The notes beneath the pieces are model-generated. The model ran no database searches. It had not been told where the DNA came from and saw nothing but the letters and a program-made list of their open reading frames with translations. The translations under genes were made by a program, and so were the position numbers. From positions 17,544 through 55,937 of the forward strand of contig JAAVEB010000010.1 in the NCBI GenBank assembly GCA_014801525.1: DNA of 38,394 bases, written 5' to 3'. Shown here piece after piece: positions 17,914-25,239 of the stretch. Position 1 is the first letter of the stretch, and each line of letters starts with the position of its first letter. Source of the stretch: Bacteroides sp. (GTDB lineage Bacteria > Bacteroidota > Bacteroidia > Bacteroidales > Muribaculaceae).

Positions 17914-18888
17914 ATGACGATTTTTAACGACATACAACACTCCATCGCTCCCGAGCTCAAACAGCTCAACGAGTCCATCAGCTCGAGTTTGAAAACATCA
18001 AACTCACTCATGAACGGGATTGTCGAAAACTACCTTAAAACCAAGGGAAAACAGATACGTCCCATTCTCGTCATTCTGAGCGCCAAGATGCTTGGAGCGA
18101 TGAACCAAAACACCATTTTAGGCGCAGCCGCCATTGAAATGCTTCACAACGCGTCGCTGATTCATGACGACGTTGTGGACGACGCCGACATGAGACGCGG
18201 CATATCCACAATCAACTCCGTGTGGGACAACCGCATCGCAGTGCTTGTCGGCGACTATTTCGTTGCATCGGCGTTGAATCATGCCGTAAAAACATCCGAC
18301 ATAAGAATCGTCGACACGATTTCCAACATAGGACAAACTCTTTCTCTCGGCGAAATAAATCAGATTGAAAAAGCGCGCGGACACAATTTCAACGAAAACG
18401 CCTACATCGAGATTATTTCACAAAAGACGGCATCGCTTTTCGAAGCGTGTGTGAAAATCGGCGCCTATTCGGTCAACGCCCCCGAGGAAGAGATAGAGAA
18501 GCTCGTGAGCTTCGCCAATCTTTTCGGGCTATGCTTCCAGATTCGCGATGACGTGTTTGACTATTTCGAGGCAGACGAAATAGGCAAGCCCACCGGTAAC
18601 GACCTTCGCGAGGGCAAGGTGACATTGCCGTTGCTCTACGCCCTTTCGGTGAAAGACCACCCGAAATGCGCCGAAATGCTGCAGCTCGTCGACAACGAGG
18701 AACTTGACTCCGATTCAATAGCGACGCTGATACAGTATGCCAAAGATGCCGGCGGCATCGACTATGCCTACGCCTACATGAACTCTCTTCGTGAAAAAGC
18801 GATAAAAATCATGGCGGAATTGCCCGATTCGCCCGAAAAAGAGACATTCATAAAGATGTTTGACTTCATTATTATGAGAAAAAAATAA
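17914..18888 (+). CDS. Trans-polyprenyl diphosphate synthase (long-chain, quinone side chain)
   Basis: Elongates an allylic diphosphate with isopentenyl diphosphate to make the side chain of menaquinone, or a similar long prenyl chain. The 324 residues show the KGKQIRPILVILSAKM motif, the first Asp-rich motif at residues 85-89 within LIHDDVVDDADMRRG, the GDYFVASALNHAV and SLGEINQIEKA segments, KTASLFEACVKIGAY, and the second Asp-rich motif at 212-216 in QIRDDVFDYFEADEIGKPTG, then DLREGKVTLPLLYA. Residues just before the first motif are small (A-S), consistent with a long product rather than farnesyl diphosphate. It resembles IspB/HepT; exact chain length cannot be read. It is divergent from polA and apparently monocistronic. 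Confidence 0.93.
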   Translation: MTIFNDIQHSIAPELKQLNESISSSLKTSNSLMNGIVENYLKTKGKQIRPILVILSAKMLGAMNQNTILGAAAIEMLHNASLIHDDVVDDADMRRGISTINSVWDNRIAVLVGDYFVASALNHAVKTSDIRIVDTISNIGQTLSLGEINQIEKARGHNFNENAYIEIISQKTASLFEACVKIGAYSVNAPEEEIEKLVSFANLFGLCFQIRDDVFDYFEADEIGKPTGNDLREGKVTLPLLYALSVKDHPKCAEMLQLVDNEELDSDSIATLIQYAKDAGGIDYAYAYMNSLREKAIKIMAELPDSPEKETFIKMFDFIIMRKK

Positions 18889-18917
18889 AAATCATTGCAA
18901 GTTTTTTCGCAAAGGTG

Positions 18918-18948
18918 TTGCATAATTCAAAAATTGGAGCTAATTTTG
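18918..18948 (+). promoter_or_regulatory. Promoter of the tRNA-Asn pair
   Basis: TTG at 18918-18920, 20 bases, then TAATTTTG at 18941-18948. Predicted start near 18952, about 36 bases before the first tRNA. Confidence 0.7.
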
Positions 18949-18987
18949 CAACGCAATTACGGAAAGCCGTGCTGCAAAACACTAATT

Positions 18988-19061
18988 GCTTCAATAGCTC
19001 AGTCGGTTAGAGCATCTGACTGTTAATCAGAGGGTCGTTGGTTCGAGTCCATCTTGAAGCG
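18988..19061 (+). tRNA. tRNA-Asn (GTT), copy 1
   Basis: 74 bases fold as a cloverleaf: acceptor GCTTCAA/TTGAAGC, D stem GCTC/GAGC, anticodon stem TCTGA/TCAGA with loop CTGTTAA (anticodon GTT), T loop TTCGAGT. The T stem GTTGG/CCATC has a T-T mismatch at its second pair. Discriminator G; CCA is not encoded. Confidence 0.95.
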
Positions 19062-19089
19062 CAAAAGTGGAGAAATAAATAAAATGATT

Positions 19090-19163
19090 GCTTCAATAGC
19101 TCAGTCGGTTAGAGCATCTGACTGTTAATCAGAGGGTCGTTGGTTCAAGTCCATCTTGAAGCG
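19090..19163 (+). tRNA. tRNA-Asn (GTT), copy 2
   Basis: Differs from copy 1 by one base, TTCAAGT for TTCGAGT in the T loop, and keeps the same T-T mismatch in the T stem. It lies 28 bases downstream and is probably processed from the same transcript. A strong terminator follows. Confidence 0.95.
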
Positions 19164-19174
19164 CAATCTCCACT

Positions 19175-19211
19175 AAAACGCCTGCATCTTCGATGCGGGC
19201 GTTTTTATTTT
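19175..19211 (+). terminator. Terminator after the tRNA-Asn pair
   Basis: A 14-bp stem with one G-T wobble, AAAACGCCTGCATC (19175-19188) against 19192-19205, with a 3-base TTC loop, followed by a T-rich run (TTTTTATTTT, 19202-19211). Classic intrinsic terminator. Confidence 0.9.
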
Positions 19212-19396
19212 ATCTCACTGCGACGCTCTTCCCCGACCCCCACCTCGCCACCAATACAACCAATTGCCGATAAAAATGCGCGCATGTGCTGACATCGCGC
19301 GATGCCTCCCCCACTCCATTTGCCACAGCTCTCCAAAGCCTTCTATCTTTACATGCAAACGGTATCAAATTATTTGTTAATAAAAGCTAAAACACT

Positions 19397-19431
<35 letters not shown>

Positions 19432-19467
19432 TCGCTGCCACATTTTATTAACCTAATTTATTTTCCT

Positions 19468-20142
19468 ATGCGTAAATTTACTCTATTAGTGGCAGCTACC
19501 ATCATGGCATTCAGTGCAAATGCAGAAGTTATCTACTCCTGGTCATCAAACGACGGCGAGGTAACAGAAACAGGCGGCACAGTTAAAGCATACGTTGACG
19601 AAACTCGTGTAAACTATGCTAACACCTTGGGCGATGTTACATATTACACTATCTGTCTTTCAGGTAAAGCATCGACTTATCCTACTTCAAACTATGTAAC
19701 CCTTACATTGGATAAGCCTCTTGCTGCCGACGATGTAATCTCAGTAACTGCCTACCGTAATAAAAACGAGAGCGGAAAGGCGGCGTCTATCGATTTTATG
19801 TTCATGAAGGACGACGCTAAAGTTGCTGAACTGGACTCAACCGAACCGTTTGCCAACATACACCCCGACGGCGAAGCTGACCCCGCTCCCAGCACTCAGA
19901 CATTTGACGTTCCCGCTGATGCCGCAGGTTGCTCTGTAATCAACATGTCTCGCGGCGCCGGCGCCGGCACTAACCTTTTCATCACCAAACTCGAAATTAC
20001 CCGCAACGGTGAGACCGGAGGTATCGTGAATGTGAACGCAGCTGAGGAGAACGCTCCCATCTACAACCTTCAGGGCGTGCAGGTTGATGAAAACTACAAA
20101 GGCGTTGTTATCAAGAACGGCAAGAAATTCATCAACAAATAA
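19468..20142 (+). CDS. Secreted protein of unknown function with a Bacteroidales-type C-terminal tag
   Basis: 224 residues from the ATG at 19468. MRKFTLLVAATIMAFSANAEV is a clear signal peptide with cleavage after A-N-A. I do not recognise the body, which looks beta-rich (VTLTLDKPLAADDVISVTAY, SIDFMFMKDDAKVAELDS, GTNLFITKLEITRNGE) and could be a carbohydrate-binding or adhesin-like sandwich. The tail, IYNLQGVQVDENYKGVVIKN then GKKFINK, matches a motif seen at the ends of many secreted Bacteroidales proteins (YNLxGxxV...KGxxIxNGKK). Codon use is rich in GTT, GCT, CGT and GGT, closer to rpsL and fusA here than to its neighbours, which hints at high expression. The open frame extends upstream through the AT repeat, but the signal peptide fixes the start. 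An efficient terminator follows. Confidence 0.85.
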   Translation: MRKFTLLVAATIMAFSANAEVIYSWSSNDGEVTETGGTVKAYVDETRVNYANTLGDVTYYTICLSGKASTYPTSNYVTLTLDKPLAADDVISVTAYRNKNESGKAASIDFMFMKDDAKVAELDSTEPFANIHPDGEADPAPSTQTFDVPADAAGCSVINMSRGAGAGTNLFITKLEITRNGETGGIVNVNAAEENAPIYNLQGVQVDENYKGVVIKNGKKFINK

Positions 20143-20220
20143 TCCTTTCGTCACTTTAATTTGGGATAACATAATGTAAATTATTTCCCATTAGGGTAAT
20201 AATTTTTTTCAAAGTGAGTG

Positions 20221-20257
20221 AGTGTGTCAATCTGTGAAGATCGACACACTTTTTTTC
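20221..20257 (+). terminator. Terminator after the secreted protein gene
   Basis: AGTGTGTC at 20221-20228 pairs with GACACACT at 20243-20250, extended inside by ATCT/AGAT around a GTGA loop, and is followed by a run of T to 20257. Strong intrinsic terminator, about 80 bases after the stop. Confidence 0.9.
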
Positions 20258-20332
20258 ATGCCACCCCTCCATCACCCGGCGAAGGCAATTGTTCATCCTC
20301 TCCGAGGATGGCAAAGGTAGCATCGTCCCTCT

Positions 20333-20358
20333 CCCCATGTTGGCACGCCAACATGGGG
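20333..20358. repeat. Perfect 12-bp palindrome
   Basis: CCCCATGTTGGC, two bases AC, then the exact complement. Lies inside the hairpin array. Confidence 0.9.
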
Positions 20359-20425
20359 TTTCACATATCTCAACGTCTCCGACGTTGCTTGCGTTCCAGG
20401 CACGAACCCGCAAGGGTTCATCTCC

Positions 20426-20635
20426 GTGACGGATGCGGGCGCTGGTTGAGGGAAAACATCGGAGATGTTTGATGGGATAAACCCATTCGGATTCTTCACC
20501 GTGACGGATACGGGCGCTGGTTGAGGGAAAACATCGGAGATGTTTGATATGATGAACCCATTCGGGTTCTTCACCGTTGACGGATGCGGGCGCTGGTTGA
20601 GGGAAAACATCGGAGATGTTTGATATGATGAACCC
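20426..20635. repeat. Three tandem 75-bp repeats
   Basis: Copies begin at 20426, 20501 and 20576; the first two are exactly 75 bases and the third is replaced after 20635 by a palindrome. Each carries a GGA-loop hairpin (AACATC-GGA-GATGTT) and, in the complete copies, an ATTC-loop hairpin that is exact only in the second. Differences are a few bases per copy. A diverged partial copy lies near 20751-20795. Confidence 0.92.
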
Positions 20636-20664
20636 CATGTAAAAACGAATGTTTTTACATGGGG
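20633..20664. repeat. Perfect 14-bp palindrome
   Basis: CCCCATGTAAAAAC, loop GAAT, then the exact complement. It interrupts the third 75-bp repeat and shares CCCCATGT with the palindrome at 20333. Confidence 0.92.
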
Positions 20665-21155
20665 ACTAACGAATTACCCTCAACTGCCATCCTCGGAGAG
20701 GATGAATAGAACACGGCGTTGTGTGATTGTGCAAGAACCCGCAAGAGTTCGTCTCCAGAACGAGGGCGGCAAATATCGGGGATGTTTGATTATGTGGTGG
20801 TCCCCGTAGGGGGCATTAATGTTAGCGTCGGGGCGATGTCGCCGTCAGGTGGCATCGTCCCGGGGTAATAGGTTATGAATATTTGCTCCCTGTAAGGGGG
20901 CTTTACAAACGGTTTAAGTCCCCCTATGGGGAACTCTTCTTTGCTCTGCACATTCCCCGGGACGGCGCCCTCTACGAGGACCCCGCCCCGGGTCTAACCG
21001 TAAATGCCGCCTACGGCGACAATGCGGGACAAGCCTGGAAGGCTTGCCCTACGGATAGCCGGGTAGAGTGAGCGGATGCGAACTCTGCCCGGTTGTGGAA
21101 TTGTGGTGGATTGGCACTCTGCAAAGAGTGCCCCCCTGAATCAAATAGTGGGGGG

Positions 21156-23327
21156 TTAGATGTCGATTTTCTTGATGCGGTTGCGGTGGGTGAAGCGCTT
21201 GCGCAACTGGATGAGGCGACGCCAATAATGAGATAGTGTCAACCACCATTCGCCGGGGTTTGACGCAACGTCGCCGCCGAGCGGATTGTATGCCGACACG
21301 GTTATGGCTCCGTCGCCAAATTGCTCTGGGTAGAGCACGATGAGATTGTTGCGCGAGAAATGCTTCTGAAGGAAGGTGGGCAGCTCCTCCATCGACGGGT
21401 TGAATGACACCGAGGCGCGGCGGGCATTGACAACTATGAACAGGTCGTCGTCGAGAATGCGGTTGGCAAGCAAAACGAAGTCATCCCACTCCTCCACGTC
21501 ACGGTACTCATTTCTGATTTCATACTTCTCAGAGTGCAACACGCCTCTTATATAGGACTTGACCTCTGCGTTGCAACAGAATATCACGCGGCAACCGAGT
21601 TGCTGGGTGAGATTGGCGATTGCCGTCACCCAGTGCTTGAATCCCATTTCATACTGCGCTTTGTCGGGCACTGAAACCACGATTCGGGTGATGGTGCTGA
21701 CGGGAATGAAACAGCGGGTGATGACCACCATCTTGTGGGTTGACTCAAGCAGCCGTTCTATCTTCGACCCGAAGAAAGAGTCGATGACAGTCGACTTGCG
21801 GTGCATACCGATAATCACCTCCGAGATGTCGCGTTCCTCGACCGTGTTGGTCAGTCCGGTCACGAAATTCAGGTCATATCGCTCGATGGGGCGCACTTCG
21901 GTATCGACGCTTGCACCTGTCTGTATCGCCAATTCGAGAGCGTTTCTGCCTATAGCCTTTGACCCTGCCGAGTTGTCGCTTCTCACATGGGCGGCATATA
22001 GATGCCCGATGCGGTCATAGGGATTGCGCATCAGCACGGCGAGCTCCACCAGCCCCGGAACGGTCAGCGGATTTGCCACGGCTATCATGGTGTTTTGATT
22101 GTGGCTCGACGATGAAGCGGCGTTCTGCTCGGCGTTTTCAATCTGTTCCATCTTCATTCGGGCGGCTGCGCGCTCGGTGACTATCGACGAGATGGTGCAG
22201 GTCACGAGAATCATAACGATGGTGCCGTTGAGCACCGCCTCGTCAAACATTCCTATGTTGAAGCCGATCATCACGGCGGCAAGCGTGGCGGCAGCCTGAG
22301 CGTTTGACAATCCGAAAATCATTTTTCGGTCAAGCGCCGGCATGTGGTAGGTGAGCTGTGTCGCCCATGCCGCCAGCCATTTGCAAAGGGTGGCGACTGC
22401 CGACATTATCAGTGCCACGTAAAGCGTGTCCCATCCTTTGAAAACCACATTTATGTTGATGAGCATTCCCACTCCGATGAGGAAGTAGGGGATGAAGATG
22501 GCGTTGCCCACAAACTCGATGCGGTTCATCAGCGGCGACATATTGGGGATGTAGCGGTTCATGACGATACCGGCGAAGAAAGCGCCAAGCACGCTTTCAA
22601 GCCCGATGAGCCCGGCGGTGCTGCTCGCCAGAAACACCATAGCGAGCACGAAGATGAACTGCATCACGCTGTCGCTGTAATTTTTGAAGAACCAGCGGGT
22701 GACGCGCGGAAAGATATAGATGACGGCAAGGCTGTAGATGACAAGCCGCAGCATGAGCATGAGCACCTCCGACGCGTTGAACTCCCCGTCATTGTGGATG
22801 CCGACACACACGGCAAGCACGATAAGCGCGCCGAGCACGGTGACAATCGTTCCGGCGATAGTGATGATAACCGTCGACGACTTGGTGAGCCCGAAGCGGG
22901 AGATTATAGGATAGGCGACCAGAGTGTGGGAGGCATACATGGATGCGAGCAGTATAGAGGTCAGCCAGTCGAGATTGAGGAAATAGCGTGAAGTGACAGT
23001 TCCAAGCACCATCGGGATGAGGAAAGTGTAGGTGCCGAATGTCATCCCCTTTTTCAGGTTCTTTTTCAGGTGGTACATGTCAATCTCTATCCCGGCGAGA
23101 AACATGAGATAGAGTATTCCCACCTGTCCGAATATTTGGAAGCTCGCGTCGCGCGCAAGCAACCCTATTCCGTAGGGACCGACGATGACGCCGGCTACGA
23201 TCATCCCTATGATGTGGGGGATTTTGATTTTATTCAGTAGCAGCGGGGCAAGAAGAATTATGACCAGCACGATTAAAAATATCAGTACGGGGTCGGTCAC
23301 GATTGGAGTTGTCAGCGCTGTGATCAT
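21156..23327 (-). CDS. CPA2-type cation:proton antiporter with cytoplasmic C-terminal domain
   Basis: 723 residues. Residues about 10-385 form a Na+/H+ exchanger domain of some 12-13 membrane helices, with the CPA2 opening IPHIIGMIVAGVIVGPYGIG, YLMFLAGIEIDMYHLKKNLK, a conserved GLIGLESVLGAFFAGIVMNR segment and LSNAQAAATLAAVMIGFNIG. Residues about 405-720 form a soluble domain with two universal-stress-like halves (MIAVANPLTVPGLVELAVLM; RDISEVIIGMHRKSTVIDSF), as in many Bacteroidetes antiporters. It exchanges protons for Na+ or K+ at the inner membrane; the ion cannot be read from sequence. Its promoter (23347-23377) overlaps the end of the U32 gene, and the hairpin array lies downstream. It is probably transcribed alone. 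Confidence 0.93.
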   Translation of the reverse strand: MITALTTPIVTDPVLIFLIVLVIILLAPLLLNKIKIPHIIGMIVAGVIVGPYGIGLLARDASFQIFGQVGILYLMFLAGIEIDMYHLKKNLKKGMTFGTYTFLIPMVLGTVTSRYFLNLDWLTSILLASMYASHTLVAYPIISRFGLTKSSTVIITIAGTIVTVLGALIVLAVCVGIHNDGEFNASEVLMLMLRLVIYSLAVIYIFPRVTRWFFKNYSDSVMQFIFVLAMVFLASSTAGLIGLESVLGAFFAGIVMNRYIPNMSPLMNRIEFVGNAIFIPYFLIGVGMLININVVFKGWDTLYVALIMSAVATLCKWLAAWATQLTYHMPALDRKMIFGLSNAQAAATLAAVMIGFNIGMFDEAVLNGTIVMILVTCTISSIVTERAAARMKMEQIENAEQNAASSSSHNQNTMIAVANPLTVPGLVELAVLMRNPYDRIGHLYAAHVRSDNSAGSKAIGRNALELAIQTGASVDTEVRPIERYDLNFVTGLTNTVEERDISEVIIGMHRKSTVIDSFFGSKIERLLESTHKMVVITRCFIPVSTITRIVVSVPDKAQYEMGFKHWVTAIANLTQQLGCRVIFCCNAEVKSYIRGVLHSEKYEIRNEYRDVEEWDDFVLLANRILDDDLFIVVNARRASVSFNPSMEELPTFLQKHFSRNNLIVLYPEQFGDGAITVSAYNPLGGDVASNPGEWWLTLSHYWRRLIQLRKRFTHRNRIKKIDI

Positions 23328-23346
23328 CAGGTATAGATTTTGAGAG

Positions 23347-23377
23347 CAAATTTACGAAATTTTAGCGTCTTTGGCAA
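23347..23377 (-). promoter_or_regulatory. Promoter of the antiporter gene
   Basis: The minus strand reads TTG at 23377-23375, 20 bases, then TAAATTTG at 23354-23347. Predicted start near 23343, about 16 bases before the ATG. The -33 part lies inside the 3' end of the U32 gene. Confidence 0.7.
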
Positions 23378-25221
23378 TTGTCAAGGGCGTTAACTTTCAT
23401 GCGGCATGATTTGCAGTCAAATTCCAGTGCGAGAGCGATGTTGCCTGAACGCAGTGTCAGCGGTCCCCTCAACTTGTCGTTGCCCCCCTCTTTGAGGCAT
23501 GCTCCGAGTTCGCGGCGCAGACAGTAGCGTGTCGTCATCACTTGCGGATTCTTGCCGGGCGAGGCGATTTCGGCAGCCGGCTGTATGCGTGTCACTCCGT
23601 GGTCGAGGTAAAATTGCCGCGCAAGCCGGTTGGCTACGTTTTCATGATAGGTTATCTCAGTCCCGTCGGGGAAAACGGCGTCAAGTTTTTCGGGGCGGCG
23701 CAGTTCCCTCCTGAGACGGCATCGGTTGTCGCTTTCGAGCAGTTCAAGCGCTTTGCGGCGCAGCGACGCGAGCTCCTTTGCCGGGATGAATATCTCGCCC
23801 GCAAGGTCTTCGTAAGAGTCAAGGCGATAGATGGTCTCGCCGAGTTTACCCATTATGCGTCGGCGCGCGTCGGTCTGCGGCGTTTTAGCCGGTTCAATCT
23901 TTATCGGGTCAGAGAGGGTGGAACAGCTGTTGCCCCTTTCGTCAGCCACATCAAGAGCGAGCCTGTCGCCCGCAAGCCGCAACGTCATCTTTACGGCTAT
24001 CGAGCGTGACGATGACCGACGGCTGAGGAGGTCGTCGAAAGCCTTGTCGCTATTGCGGTAGAGCGTAGTGCCGGGAGCGGCATATATGCGTGTCGCCGGG
24101 TAAAGGCGGTTGCCTTCAATGCGGTTGAGCCTGAATCCGGTGAATCGGTTGTCGCTGTCGAAGAAACCCATTCCGTCGCCGTTGGCGAGCGGAGTTTTGA
24201 GATCGGCGATTATACAGTTGCCATCGCTGCGTTTCACTTTGCCCACGGGTTCGCCCTGGGACTTCGGAGTGTAGATTGACGCTATTTTTCCCGGCTTCCC
24301 GTCGAGAAAATAGGGGGTGAATCCGCGGTTGAAGCTTTTTTCTGCCGCCGGAGTGAATCCTGTTTCCGTGGTTCCGAATGACGAGCGGACGTAACGGTCG
24401 GGGTGGCGCTCGATGATGTCGTCGATGCGCTTGCGGTAGAATGCGCAGATGTTTTTGACATATCCGGCATCTTTTAGACGCCCCTCGATTTTGAATGACG
24501 ATATGCCGGCTTCCATCATTGATTCTATTCCCGAGGCGCGGTTCATGTCTTTTAACGACAGCAGATGTCGCTCCCGGGCGATAAGATTGCCGTCGCCGTC
24601 ATAGAGGTCGAAAGGCAGACGGCATATCTGGGGGCACTCTCCCCGGTTGGCGCTTCTCCCTTTAAGCACCCATCCGGCATGGCAGTCGCCGCTGTAGCTC
24701 ACGCACAACGCTCCATGAACGAATGCTTCGAGAGGCACGTCGACAGCCTCCATTATTTCCTGAATTTCGGTCAGCGACAGTTCGCGCGGCAATACGAGCT
24801 GTGAAAATCCTGCGTCCTGGAGGAAACGCGCGCGTTGCGGAGTGCGGATGTCACACTGCGTGCTGGCGTGGAGCGCTATCGGGGGCAGATCTATGCGCAG
24901 CAATCCCATGTCCTGGACTATGAGCGCGTCAACTCCGGCGCGGTAAAGGCGCTTGATCATGGCTTCGGCGGCTTTCAGTTCATGGTCATAGAGGATAGTG
25001 TTGACCGTGACATAAATCCGAGCCTGATATTGGGCGGCGAAGTCACATAGGGCTTTTATGTCGTCGATGGAGTTTGTTGCGGCGGCGCGCGCTCCGAAAC
25101 TTTCCGCTCCGATGTAGACGGCATCAGCTCCGTGAATAATCGCGGCACGGGCTATTTCGGCATTTCGAGCCGGAGCCAGCAGCTCGATCGGTGTGGGGTT
25201 ATGATGGGATGGTGTAGCCAT
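23362..25221 (-). CDS. U32 family protein with C-terminal DUF3656-like domain (RlhA-like)
   Basis: 619 residues. The N-terminal barrel (about 10-290) is a U32 domain: PIELLAPARNAEIARAAIIH, GADAVYIGAESFGARAAATN, ALHASTQCDIRTPQR, and the family signature LEAFVHGALCVSYSGDCHAG. Four cysteines (173, 180, 196, 200; C-x6-C-x15-C-x3-C) fit the iron-sulfur ligands known in U32 members that hydroxylate RNA. The C-terminal half has a beta-rich section (KMTLRLAGDRLALDVADERG) like the DUF3656 domain of E. coli RlhA, which makes 5-hydroxycytidine in 23S rRNA. I therefore favour an RNA-hydroxylation role over protease activity, although such genes are often named collagenase-like peptidase. It is the third gene of a likely operon after the phosphatase and MATE genes, 18 bases after the latter. 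Confidence 0.88.
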   Translation of the reverse strand: MATPSHHNPTPIELLAPARNAEIARAAIIHGADAVYIGAESFGARAAATNSIDDIKALCDFAAQYQARIYVTVNTILYDHELKAAEAMIKRLYRAGVDALIVQDMGLLRIDLPPIALHASTQCDIRTPQRARFLQDAGFSQLVLPRELSLTEIQEIMEAVDVPLEAFVHGALCVSYSGDCHAGWVLKGRSANRGECPQICRLPFDLYDGDGNLIARERHLLSLKDMNRASGIESMMEAGISSFKIEGRLKDAGYVKNICAFYRKRIDDIIERHPDRYVRSSFGTTETGFTPAAEKSFNRGFTPYFLDGKPGKIASIYTPKSQGEPVGKVKRSDGNCIIADLKTPLANGDGMGFFDSDNRFTGFRLNRIEGNRLYPATRIYAAPGTTLYRNSDKAFDDLLSRRSSSRSIAVKMTLRLAGDRLALDVADERGNSCSTLSDPIKIEPAKTPQTDARRRIMGKLGETIYRLDSYEDLAGEIFIPAKELASLRRKALELLESDNRCRLRRELRRPEKLDAVFPDGTEITYHENVANRLARQFYLDHGVTRIQPAAEIASPGKNPQVMTTRYCLRRELGACLKEGGNDKLRGPLTLRSGNIALALEFDCKSCRMKVNALDNCQRR

Positions 25222-25239
25222 GGGACAATCGATTTTTTG

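Larger units (their letters stand above)
20292..20706. repeat. 415-bp segment bounded by a 22-bp perfect inverted repeat
   Basis: The 22 bases at 20292-20313 recur exactly as the reverse complement at 20685-20706. Each arm is itself a hairpin (CATCCTC-TCC-GAGGATG). The segment between holds the tandem repeats and two long palindromes. No target duplication was seen at the ends. Confidence 0.8.
20294..21132. repeat. Non-coding array of short hairpins with recurring loops
   Basis: The roughly 900 bases between the terminator at 20257 and the antiporter stop at 21156 hold no credible gene. They are packed with at least 15 short palindromes of differing stem sequence but recurring loops. TCC or GGA loops: 20294-20310, 20371-20387, 20455-20469, 20530-20544, 20606-20620, 20688-20704. 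GCAA loops: 20404-20419, 20735-20750 (one mismatch), 21113-21132. ATTC/GAAT loops: 20554-20569, 20633-20664. GTA/TAT-type loops in G/C runs: 20802-20812 and 20919-20932. Larger imperfect ones lie at 21006-21017 and 21026-21049. The nature is unknown; REP/BIME-like extragenic palindromes are the nearest known class. Confidence 0.8.

Noticed and set aside
18889..18960. Terminator after the polyprenyl synthase gene
   Set aside because: TTGC and GCAA flank a T run, but the stem is only 4 bp and overlaps the tRNA promoter region.
20426..20635. CRISPR array
   Set aside because: The repeats are directly adjacent 75-bp units with no unique spacers, and no cas gene is near.
20156..20638. Minus-strand open frames of 160 and 105 residues across the tandem repeats
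   Set aside because: They exist because the 75-bp repeat is a multiple of three. The peptides are repetitive, two overlapping frames are open at once, and there is no promoter, signal or family match.
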